Positions 50,870 through 64,000 of a DNA stretch of 64,000 nucleotides are shown piece by piece; the first letter of the stretch is position 1; each line of letters starts with the position of its first letter. The position numbers were made by a program, and so were the translations under genes. Location of the stretch: NCBI GenBank assembly GCA_012295275.1, contig CM022666.1, positions 6,305,839 through 6,369,838 on the forward strand, read 5' to 3'. The notes below the pieces were generated by a model. The model was not told the DNA's origin, did no database searches, and saw only the letters and a program-made list of their open reading frames with translations. The stretch is from Chrysomallon squamiferum. Lineage: Eukaryota; Mollusca; Gastropoda; Neomphalida; Peltospiridae.

Positions 50870-52150
50870 AAAAGGTAAAAGAAACCAGCTGAAATTAAGA
50901 AAATGTTTAAAATTTACAGTTAATAAATATCTATTTTGTCAAAACAAATACAGGAAAATAATAAGAATCAATATGAACAACCATATTTACATAATAAATG
51001 AAACAAATTTCAATAACCAATTTTTTGTCAGATAATAGATGATAGGTTATTGGTACAGTCAAAGACCTTTCCAAGGAATGACTACTAACCATCTGAAGTT
51101 AAATGGTTAATATTTTAACAAAACTAAATAAAATGATTTATACCCATGGGATTTTTTTTTTTTTTTTAACCAACCAGCATTGTTTTTTTTATAAAGTATT
51201 TTTAGAATGTCTTCATATAGCACATTCATTGTATTCTGATGACTGAAAACTAATATTACAATTCTGGGCCATTTTGCCTGAGAAAACAAGAGTCTGGGGT
51301 ATGTTTGTCTCAAAACTAGGGTTTCAAAGCATTAAAGACTCAGGATTGAAACAAACCTGCAAGGGTGGACTGAAGCCATTGGAGGACCAGGTAGGTTCGG
51401 ATGTGTCTCTATAGTAACAGTCTTTCGTCATGATCCTGACTGAAGTCTTCATACGTCTGTTCCACTGTAAATGGTTTCCGATTCTAAAGAAGAAATTAAA
51501 AGAAGCAAAAACTCAAAACAAAGAAATACAGGACTGTCACCTTAAAACAAAATAATAATGAAACAAAACGAAATACAAAGGACGGTATATTATACATAAC
51601 AGAACACAACACATTATAGTAACAATATTAATAGTTAAAAAAAGAAAATTAATTTAAAAAAAAAGAAAATTAATTTAAAAAAAAAAATTCTTTTTAAAAA
51701 CAAAACAGTACTCAAACAAATAAACTACAGTTAAAAAAGTTTTAATGATAATTTCTGATATCAATGTTAAATAACATTTTTAAAAGAATGCTTCTTGTAA
51801 CAGATATCATTTCAAATATACAGAAACCAGTAACACATGCAGTGAAAATATTTACAAATTAAAACAAAAAGAAATAATTACCTTATCAGTCTCCTCCAGC
51901 ATTCCACTTTCTTCAAACTCCTCCATAGCAGCAGCTTTCCCTTCATCATCGTCAGATGTTGTAGCAGACGCTGATTTAGCACCATCCTGAAAATTGTAAA
52001 AAAAATGGTTTCTCTTATTTACAACTCTTTATCTCCACAATTACTAAAACCTTTATTTTATCTGTTAGAACAAATGTTATATTTAACAGTACTCTCAACA
52101 CATTTCTAATCTGCAGTTATTTTTGTTAAATACACAAAGAGAAGGACAAT
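50870..52150 (-). pseudogene. Partial ATG3 copy, 3' block (exons 8 and 6)
   Basis: About 50870-51170 matches the ATG3 intron at 37010-37390. Exon 8 homologue is at 51357-51483, 127 nt against 128 in the parent, so it is frameshifted near the segment encoding KKTVTM. Exon 6 homologue is at 51882-51986, 105 nt against 129; the 24-nt loss removes Asp codons and keeps frame. Exon 7 is missing between them, and exons 9 and 10 are not present. Homology to the parent intron continues to about 52150, equivalent to about 39219, where satellite begins. Confidence 0.85.
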
Positions 52151-55100
52151 ATAGAATTTAGTTAAAAGCTAAAGAAATTATGAGAACAATTATGTTATAT
52201 TGGGTTATCATGTATGGGATCTGCTGTTTAATTATTCAGCGAAGATAACAAAAAATAATGCTAATTAAAATAACAAACTTATTGACATAATAGAAGATGG
52301 TAACAGCAGAATAAAAACATATTTAAGAAATAAAACGGAATAACTACTGAATTAAATATTTACATGACATGTAGTCACAAATCAAAGTGAATATTATATC
52401 GATTAGAATTATTTCCCTTTATTGATATGTGTTCACAAACATGGATTAGAGTTAGGTCCCTTACGTGAGATGTACTCACTAATCAAAGTAAAAATTATCT
52501 CGATTAGAATTATTTCCCTTTAGTCATATGTGCTCACAAAGATAGATTAGAGTTAGGTCCCTTACGTGAGATGTACTCACTGTTTAAAAATTAAAAATTA
52601 GACTGATCTCCCTTTAGTGATATGTGTTCACAAACATGGATTAGAGTTACGTCCCTTACGTGAGATGTACTCACTAAGGAAAGTAAAAATTGTATCGAAA
52701 AGACATATCTCCCTCTGTCTCTTTTTCTTGCACTGTCTCTCTCTCTCTCTCTCATTCTGTATCTCTCTGCTCGCTCTCTATCTCTCTCTCTAACACGCTT
52801 TCTTCTGTCAAGAAAAGTTAACCAACAGCAAAACCAGCAGCTGTAACAATAACAACAATAATAAAAATTGTAATAATTATGTACTACAATAACAATAATA
52901 ACAATGTTAGCAATAATATCAACAATAAAAATAAAAACAAACAAAAATTAAAGATAGATGAAACACACACACACACACAAAGATAATTAAACATTTAAAC
53001 AGTTGAATTCATGTTACATACCACGCTCTAGAAATCATTATATTTATGAAATCTAAATAACATATCAGTATGAAAAGAAATTATGAGAACAGTTATGTTA
53101 TATTGGGTTATCATGTATGGGATCTGCTGTTTAATTATTCAGCGATGATAACAAAAAATAATGCTAATTAAAATAACAAACTTATTGACATAAGAGCAGA
53201 TGATAACAGCAAAATAAAAAAGTATTTAAGAAATAAAAACGAATAATTGTACTGAATTAAATATTCAGTATAATTCAAATTCGGGTCCGGGCATTCCCCG
53301 CTGCCCTAGATCCCGCGCGCTGGCCTCAGACAGCATATGAGTGTACAAGAACCAATTATATCGATTACAATTATTACCCTTTAGTGATATTCCTTCACTA
53401 ACATGGATTGGAGTTATATCCCTGACGTGAGATGTACTCACAGTTTCTGTTTTATTTGATTCCTTTAGTTAAATGCTAAAGAAATTATGAGAACAATTAT
53501 GTTATATTGGGTCATCATGTATAGGGATCTGCTGTTTAATTATTCAGCGAAGATAACAAAAAATAATGCTAATTAAAAAAGATCTTGTTGACAAAATAGA
53601 AGATGGTAACAGCAGAATAAAAAAATATTTAAGAAATAAGAAGGAATAATTGTACTGAATTAAATATTTACTTGAGATGTAATCACTAATCAAAGTGAAC
53701 ATTATATCGATTAGAATTATTTCCCTTTCGTGATATGTGCACACAAACATTGATTAGAGTTAGGTCCCTTACATGAGACGTACTCACTGTTTAAAAATTA
53801 AAAATTGTATCGATTAGACTGATCTCCCTTTAGAGATATGTGTTCACAACTATGGATTAGAATTACGTCCCTTACGTGAGATGTACTCACTAAGGAAAGT
53901 AAAAATTGTATCGAAAAGACATATCTCCCTCTGTCTCTTTTTCTTGCTCTTTCTATCTCTCTGTCTCTCTGCTCGCTCTCTATCTCTCTCTATCTAACAC
54001 GCTTTCTTCTGTCAAGAAAAGTTAACCAACAGCAAAACCAGCAGCTGTAACAATAACAACAATAATAAAAATTGTAAATTTATGTACTACAATGATAATA
54101 ATAACAATGTTAGCAATAATATCAACAATAAAAATAAAAACAAACAAAAATTAAAGATAGATGAAACACACAGACACACACAAAGATAATTAAACATTTA
54201 AACAGTTGAATTCATGCTACATACCACGCTCTAGAAATCATTATATTTATGAAATCTAAATAACATATCAGTATGAAAAGAAATTATGTTTTAATGGGTT
54301 ATCATGTATGGGATCTGCTGTTTAATTATTCAGCGAAGATAACAAAAAAACAATGCTAATTGAAAAAACAAAATTTATTGACGTAAGAGAAGATGATAAC
54401 AGCAAAATAAAAAAATATTTAAGAAATAAAAACGAATAATTGTACTAAATTAAATATTCAGTATAATTCAAATTCGGGTCCGGGCATGCCCCGCTGCCCT
54501 AGATCCCGCGCGCCGGCCTCAGACAGCATGTGATATGTGTTCACAAACGTAGATTAGAGTTACGTCCCTTACGTGAGATGTACTCACTAATCAAAGTAAA
54601 AATTATATTGATTAGAATTATTTCCCTTTAGTGATATCTACTCACAAATATACATTAGAGTTAGGTCCCTTACGTGAGATCTATTCACTGTTAAAAAATT
54701 AAAAATTGTATCAATTAGACTAATCTCCCTTTAGTGATATGTGTTCACAAACATAGATTAATGTTAGGTCCCTTACGTGAGATGTACTCACTAAGCAATT
54801 TAGTGATATGTGCTCACAAACATAGATTAGAGTTAGGTCCCTTACGTGAGATGTACTCACTGTTTAAAAATTAAAAATTGTATCGATTAGACTGATCTCC
54901 CTTTAGTGATATGTGTTCACAAACATGGATTAGAGTTACGTCCCTTACGTGAGATGTACTCACTAAGCAAAGTAAAAATTGTATCGAAAAGACATATCTC
55001 CCTCTGTCTCTTTTTCTTGCTCTGTCTATCTCTCTCTCTCATTCTGTTTCTCTCTGCTCGCTCTCTATCTCTCTCTCTAACACGCTTTCTTCTGTCAAGA

Positions 55101-58100
55101 AAAGTTAACCAACAGCAAAACCAGCAGCTGTAACAATAACAACAATAATAAAAATTGTAAATTTTTGTACTACAATAACAATAATAACAATGTTAGCAAT
55201 AATATCAACAACAAAAAATAAAAATAAAAACAAACAAAAATTAAAGATAGATGAAACACACAGACACACTCAAAGATAATTAAACATTTAAACAGTTGAA
55301 TTCATGCTACATTCCACTCACTAGAAATCATTACATTTATGAAATCTAAATAACATATCAGTATGAAAAGAAATTATGAGAACAGTTATGTTATATTGGG
55401 TTATCATGTATGGGATCTGCTGTTTAATTATTCAGCGATGATAACAAAAAATAATGCTAATTAAAATAACAAACTTATTGACATAAGAGCAGATGATAAC
55501 AGCAAAATAAAAAAGTATTTAAGAAATAAAAACGAATAATTGTACTGAATTAAATATTCAGTATAATTCAAATTCGGGTCCGGGCATTCCCCGCTGCCCT
55601 AGATCCCGCGCGCTGGCCTCAGACAGCATATGAGTGTACAAGAACCAATTATATCGATTACAATTATTACCCTTTAGTGATATTCCTTCACTAACATGGA
55701 TTGGAGTTATATCCCTGACGTGAGATGTACTCACAGTTTCTGTTTTATTTGATTCCTTTAGTTAAATGCTAAAGAAATTATGAGAACAATTATGTTATAT
55801 TGGGTCATCATGTATAGGGATCTGCTGTTTAATTATTCAGCGAAGATAACAAAAAATAATGCTAATTAAAAAAGATCTTGTTGACAAAATAGAAGATGGT
55901 AACAGCAGAATAAAAAAATATTTAAGAAATAAGAAGGAATAATTGTACTGAATTAAATATTTACTTGAGATGTAATCACTAATCAAAGTGAACATTATAT
56001 CGATTAGAATTATTTCCTTTCGTGATATGTGCACACAAACATTGATTAGAGTTAGGTCCCTTACATGAGACGTACTCACTGTTTAAAAATTAAAAATTGT
56101 ATCGATTAGACTGATCTCCCTTTAGAGATATGTGTTCACAACTATGGATTAGAATTACGTCCCTTACGTGAGATGTACTCACTAAGGAAAGTAAAAATTG
56201 TATCGAAAAGACATATCTCCCTCTGTCTCTTTTTCTTGCTCTTTCTATCTCTCTGTCTCTCTGTCTCTCTCTCGCTCTCTCTCTCTCTCTATCTAACACG
56301 CTTTCTTCTGTCAAGAAAAGTTAACCAACAGCAAAACCAGCAGCTGTAACAATAACAACAATAATAAAAATTGTAAATTTATGTACTACAATGATAATAA
56401 TAACAATGTTAGCAATAATATCAACAATAAAAATAAAAACAAACAAAAATTAAAGATAGATGAAACACACAGACACACACAAAGATAATTAAACATTTAA
56501 ACAGTTGAATTCATGCTACATACCACGCTCTAGAAATCATTATATTTATGAAATCTAAATAACATATCAGTATGAAAAGAAATTATGTTTTAATGGGTTA
56601 TCATGTATGGGATCTGCTGTTTAATTATTCAGCGAAGATAACAAAAAACAATGCTAATTGAAAAAACAAAATTTATTGACGTAAGAGAAGATGATAACAG
56701 CAAAATAAAAAAATATTTAAGAAATAAAAACGAATAATTGTACTAAATTAAATATTCAGTATAATTCAAATTCGGGTCCGGGCATGCCCCGCTGCCCTAG
56801 ATCCCGCGCGCCGGCCTCAGACAGCATGTGATATGTGTTCACAAACGTAGATTAGAGTTACGTCCCTTACGTGAGATGTAAAAAGTAAAAATTATATTGA
56901 TTAGAATTATTTCCCTTTAGTGATATCTACTCACAAATATACATTAGAGTTAGGTCCCTTACGTGAGATCTATTCACTGTTAAAAAATTAAAAATTGTAT
57001 CAATTAGACTAATCTCCCTTTAGTGATATGTGTTCACAAACATAGATTAATGTTAGGTCCCTTACGTGAGATGTACTCACTAAGCAATTTAGTGATATGT
57101 GCTCACAAACATAGATTAGAGTTAGGTCACTTACGTGAGATGTACTCACTGTTTAAAAATTAAAAATTGTATCGATTAGACTGATCTCCCTTTAGTGATA
57201 TGTGTTCACAAACATGGATTAGAGTTACGTCCCTTACGTGAGATGTACTCACTAAGCAAAGTAAAAATTGTATCGAAAAGACATATCTCCCTCTGTCTCT
57301 TTTTCTTGCTCTGTCTATCTCTCTCTCTCATTCTGTTTCTCTCTGCTCGCTCTCTATCTCTCTCTCTAACACGCTTTCTTCTGTCAAGAAAAGTTAACCA
57401 ACAGCAAAACCAGCAGCTGTAACAATAACAACAATAATAAAAATTGTAAATTTTTGTACTACAATAACAATAATAACAATGTTAGCAATAATATCAACAA
57501 CAAAAAATAAAAATAAAAACAAACAAAAATTAAAGATAGATGAAACACACAGACACACTCAAAGATAATTAAACATTTAAACAGTTGAATTCATGCTACA
57601 TTCCACTCACTAGAAATCATTACATTTATGAAATCTAAATAACATATCAGTATGAAAAGAAATTATGAGAACAGTTATGTTATATTGGGTTATCATGTAT
57701 GGGATCTGCTGTTTAATTATTCAGCGATGATAACAAAAAACAATGCTAATTAAAAAAACAAAATTTATTGATATAAGAGAAGATGGTAACAGCAGAATAA
57801 AAACATATTTAAGAAATAGAAACGAATAATTGTACTGAATTAAATATTCAGTATAATTCAAATTCGGGTCCGGGCATGCCCCGCTGCCCTAGATCCCGCG
57901 CGCCGACCTCAGACAAGAACCAATTATATCGATTACAATTATTACCATTTAGTGATATTCGTTCAGAAACATGGATTGGAGTTATATCCCTTATGTGAGA
58001 CGTACTCGTGATTTCTGTTTTATTTCATTCCTTTAGTTAAATGCTAAAGAAATTATGAAAACAAATATGTTATATTGGGTTATCATGTATGGGATCTGCT

Positions 58101-60277
58101 GTTTAATTATTCAGCGAAGATAAAAAAATAATGCTAATTAAAAAAAAAAACTTATTGACATAGTCGAATATGGTAACAGCAGAATAAAAAAATATTTAAG
58201 AAATAAAAAGGAATAATTGTACTGAATTAAATATTTACATGAGACGTAGTCACTAATCAAAGTGAACATTATATCGATTAGAATTATTTCCCTTTGGTGA
58301 TATGTGCTAACAAACATAGATTAGAGTTAGGTCCCTTACGTGAGATGTACTCACTGTTTAAAAAGTAAAAATTAGACTGATCTCCCTTTAGTGATATGTG
58401 TTCACAAACATGGATTAGAGTTACGTCCCTTACGTGAGATGTACTCACTAAGCAAAGTAAAAATTGTATCGAAAAGACATATCTCCCTCTGTCTCTTTTT
58501 CTTGCTCTGTCTATCTCTCTCTCTCATTCTGTTTCTCTCTGCTCGCTCTGTGTCTCTCTCTCTAACACGCTTTCTTCTGTCAAGAAAAGTTAACCAACAG
58601 CAAAACCAGCAGCTGTAACAGCAATATTAACAATAACAACAATAATACAAATTGTAATAATTATGTACTACAATAACAATAATAACAATGTTAGCAATAA
58701 TATCAACAATAAAAATAAAAACAAACAAAAATTAAAGATAGATGAAACACCCAGACACACACAAAGATAATTAAACATTTAAACAGTTGAATTCATGTTA
58801 CATACCACGCTCTACAAATCATTATATTTATGAAATCTAAATAACATATCAGTATGAAAAGAAATTATGAGAACAATTATGTTATATTGGGTTATCATGT
58901 ATGGGATCTGCTGTTTAATTATTCAGCGAAGATAACAAAAAACAATGCTAACTAAAAAAACAAAATTTATTGACATAAGAGAAGATGGTAACAGCAAAAT
59001 AAAAAAAACATATTTAAGAAATGAAAACGAATAATTGTACTGAATTAAATATTCAGTATAATTCAAATTCGGGTCCGGGCATTCCCCGCTGCCCAAGATC
59101 CGGCGCGCTGGCCTCAGACAAGAACCAATTATATCGATTACAATTATTACCATTTAGTGATATTCGTTCAGAAACATGGATTGGAGTTATATCCCTTATG
59201 AGAGACGTACTCGTGATTTCTGTTTTATTTCATTCCTTTAGTTAAATGCTAAAGAAATTATGAGAACAAATATGTTATATTGGGTTATCATGTATGGGAT
59301 CTGCTGTTTAATTATTCAGCGAAGATAACAAAAAAATAAGGCTAATTAAAAAAACAAACAACTTATTGACAAACATTTGATTAAAATTACATCTCACGAA
59401 TCGAACAACTTATTGACATAATCGAATATGGTAACATCAGAATAAAAAACTATTTAAGAAATAAAAAGGAATAATTGTACTGAATTAGTTATTACATGAG
59501 ATGTACTCACTAATCAAAGTGAACATTATATCGATTAGAATTATTTCCCTTTGTGATATGTGCTCACAAACATAGATTAGAGTTATGTCCCTTTCGTGAG
59601 ATGTACTCACTGTTTAAATAGTAAAAATTGTATCAATTAGACTGATCTCCCTTTAGTGATATGTGTTCACAAACATGGATTAGAGTTAGGTCTCATACGT
59701 GATATGTACTCACTAATCAAAGTAAAAATTATATCGATTAGAATTATTTCCCTTTAGTGATATGTGTTCAGAAACATGGATTAGAGTTACGTCCCTTACG
59801 TGAGATGTACTCACTAAGCAAAGTAAAAATTGTATCGAAAAGACATATCTCCCTCTGTCTCTTTTTCTTGCTCTGTCTATCTCTCTCTCTCTCTCGTTCT
59901 GTCTCTCTGCTCTCTCTCTAACTCTCTCTAACACGCTTTCTTCTGTCAAGAAAAGATGAAACACACAGACACACACAAAGATAATTAAACATTTAAACAG
60001 TTGGATTCATGTTACATACCACGCTCTAGAAATCAATATATTTATGAAATCTAAATAACATATCAGTATGAAAAGAAATTATGAGGACTATTATGATATA
60101 TTTGTTTATCATGTTTGGGATATGCTGTTTAATTATTCAGCGAAGATAACAAAAAATAATGCTAATTAAAAAGCAACTTATAGACATCATAGAAGATAAT
60201 TAAACATTTAAACAGTAGAGTTACACCCCTTACGTGAGATGTACTCACGATTTCTGTTTTATTTCATTCCTTTAGTT
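52151..60277. repeat. Complex satellite array with about 2.29-kb higher-order repeat
   Basis: About 8.1 kb is built from a few block types in alternating order: an ATTATGTTATATTGGGTTAT block (starts near 52174, 53081, 53484, 54285, 55374, 55778, 56580, 57661, 58050, 58865, 59260, 60077), a GC-rich block, a cluster of roughly 100-bp repeats, and a CT-rich plus AACAACAATAATAA block. Copies of the same anchor at 53088, 55381 and 57670 give offsets of 2,293 and 2,289 bp, and the two units are almost identical by eye. Open frames that recur at 54906, 57195 and 58391 are products of the repeat. Confidence 0.85.
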
Positions 60278-62657
<2,380 letters not shown>

Positions 62658-63080
62658 GTGTAGATAACAACACAGAAAATCTTCCTCAATGGGTTATCTC
62701 TGTTTGAACAATGAATGATACGGGACGTTTTGTAGGTTTTCTGTTTCATAATCTTAACTCACATCCTTAGTTATAACAAGTCAAGGCGCAACCAATGAAA
62801 CGGGAAATACCCCAAATGAATGCACTCAAAAGAACAGATCTTCTAAATCATAATCCCTAACTTATTTCTTCTAACCGTAGAGGTACACCATGATACTGAA
62901 ACCCCACATAAAATGAAGGCTGTTGATAAAAACATTTAAAAAAGAAAAATATTTAAAATATATACACTATTGATTTTTCAGACCCTGATGGTCTAAACCC
63001 CTCGTTTGGTATAAGTATGAGATCATTTATCCAGCAAGCTGGAGGACACCAGAAGTGTTCCTGAGTTTTAAAGGCAAATT
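62658..63080 (-). pseudogene. ATG3-copy intron block (equivalent to 39218-39600)
   Basis: Starting exactly at the hAT right end, GTGTAGATAACAACACAGAA matches the ATG3 intron at 39218. Homology runs for about 400 bp. The sequence then jumps to the equivalent of about 42380, so the parent exons 3, 4 and 5 are deleted. Confidence 0.8.
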
Positions 63081-63285
63081 CTGTTGAAACTTAATCTACA
63101 TATAATATCTGTGGTGTAATATTAAATAATAAATGTCAGGTAATATCTACAATATGCTAAATAAATTAAATTCTTATGAATACAAAAATACATAAATAAA
63201 TAAAACAAACCTCTTCTGGTGTAATTACTCCACTTTCCCTGAATTTTGATTTCTATAAATAGATAAACATGTACACTTTAATAAT

Positions 63286-63346
<61 letters not shown>

Positions 63347-63827
63347 TTTGGTTTCTATCAAAACGGTTGTAGAAAACTTCAAATGGAGTGAGGTTTGGAA
63401 ATGCAGACTGCAGAATCGATTTTCCTTAGTAAACATTTTGTATTATTGTTCCATTCTGACCAGTACCTAGAATCAGGTATCGCCAAAGCAAATAAATAGC
63501 AATGAAAGATGTTTGATTAAAATAGAATTTACTGCATCTTTGCACGTACTGAATTTCACAACACTCATCAGTTACTTCGGTAAGAAATACATGTCAACCC
63601 TAACACCAATGAAAGTATAATAAGCACTAATATCAACAAAAGAAGGATTATTCCAGAAAAAAAAAAAAAGGAGAAAAAAAACTGACATTCATATTCAATA
63701 CTGTGATAAACGATCGTCGATGACAATAATTTAGTGATTCACTGAATGATAATACCTTTAAGATTGGGGTTAAGGATTCCGCAACACCCAGTGCTGTTCC
63801 TTTATCTGCATTTACAAGATTCAGCAT
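63081..63827 (-). pseudogene. Partial ATG3 copy, 5' block (exons 2 and 1)
   Basis: Exon 2 homologue is at 63211-63252 (42 nt, reads KSKFRESGVITPEE), and exon 1 homologue at 63756-63827 (72 nt, starts with ATG, reads [20 protein letters not shown]). Both keep frame and splice-site bases. The intron between them has gained a (TAA)n tract at about 63283-63345. With exons 3-5, 7, 9 and 10 gone this cannot encode ATG3; a short chimeric transcript is possible but not shown. Confidence 0.85.
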
Positions 63828-64000
63828 CTTGTAAGCAATTTTAAATAAGAATCACCAGTTTAAAAAACAATTTCGCTTAAATTCCCCTCCCACTTAATCA
63901 CCGAGTGGTACACTGAAACTGAAACTGAAAAAAATTAACGTGCTAATCAGAGCAAGCTGTTGTGAAGCACGACTACGACGGGCACGTTTTCTGACAGGTC
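63828..64000. repeat. Upstream flank of the ATG3 copy and inverted repeat to 47.24 kb
   Basis: To about 63905 the sequence matches the region upstream of ATG3 (42931-43012). From about 63950 to 64000 it is the reverse complement of about 47242-47295 (GACCTATCAGAAAGCGTGCC). The second match may continue beyond the window. Confidence 0.75.

Noticed and set aside
54906-55133. Recurring 75-codon frame, identical at 57195 and nearly so at 58391
   Set aside because: It recurs because the satellite unit recurs; it is made of CT-rich repeat and has no domain.
52151-60277. Regularly spaced repeats that might suggest a CRISPR array
   Set aside because: The window is eukaryotic, the spacers are themselves repeated, and unit sizes are far too large.

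Overview
This is a eukaryotic nuclear window: AT-rich, full of microsatellites, with GT-AG introns. Protein similarity recalled from memory (lengsin-type glutamine synthetase-fold proteins, a conodipine-type phospholipase A2, ATG3, an mTERF protein) together with the repeat style suggests a mollusc, most likely a cephalopod such as an octopus. The species assignment is inference.

Region 1 (about 0.9-27 kb) is a tandem array of lengsin-like genes (class I glutamine synthetase fold). Four copies are intact two-exon genes on the + strand, each with a 148-nt first exon and a phase-1 intron, encoding 440-441 residues. Between them lie a deletion pseudogene (7.3-7.9 kb), an exon-1 relic fused to an inverted 3'-UTR piece (12.7-12.9 kb) and two gene-tail relics inside a 1,476-bp tandem duplication (18.0-20.96 kb). 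The spacers are copies of one ancestral module, and a 27-bp element recurs upstream of most copies. The intron of the last copy carries a decayed non-LTR retrotransposon.

Region 2 (30.8-43 kb) holds two ordinary housekeeping genes in convergent orientation: a two-exon mTERF-family mitochondrial gene (+, 521 aa) and a complete ten-exon ATG3 gene (-, 318 aa), whose exons all join in phase.

Region 3 (43-50 kb) is made of 1.1-1.3 kb repeated modules. Two copies carry an exon-like fragment of a hAT-transposase dimerisation domain. A small two-exon secreted phospholipase A2-like gene sits between module copies.

Region 4 (50-64 kb) is a decayed partial duplicate of region 2: a truncated, frameshifted mTERF exon 2 (now inverted) and a partial ATG3 copy keeping four of ten exons. 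It is interrupted by about 8.1 kb of complex satellite with a 2.29-kb higher-order repeat, followed directly by a decayed 2.38-kb ZBED-type hAT element. The window ends in an inverted copy of sequence found at 47.24 kb. I saw no tRNA, rRNA or CRISPR.
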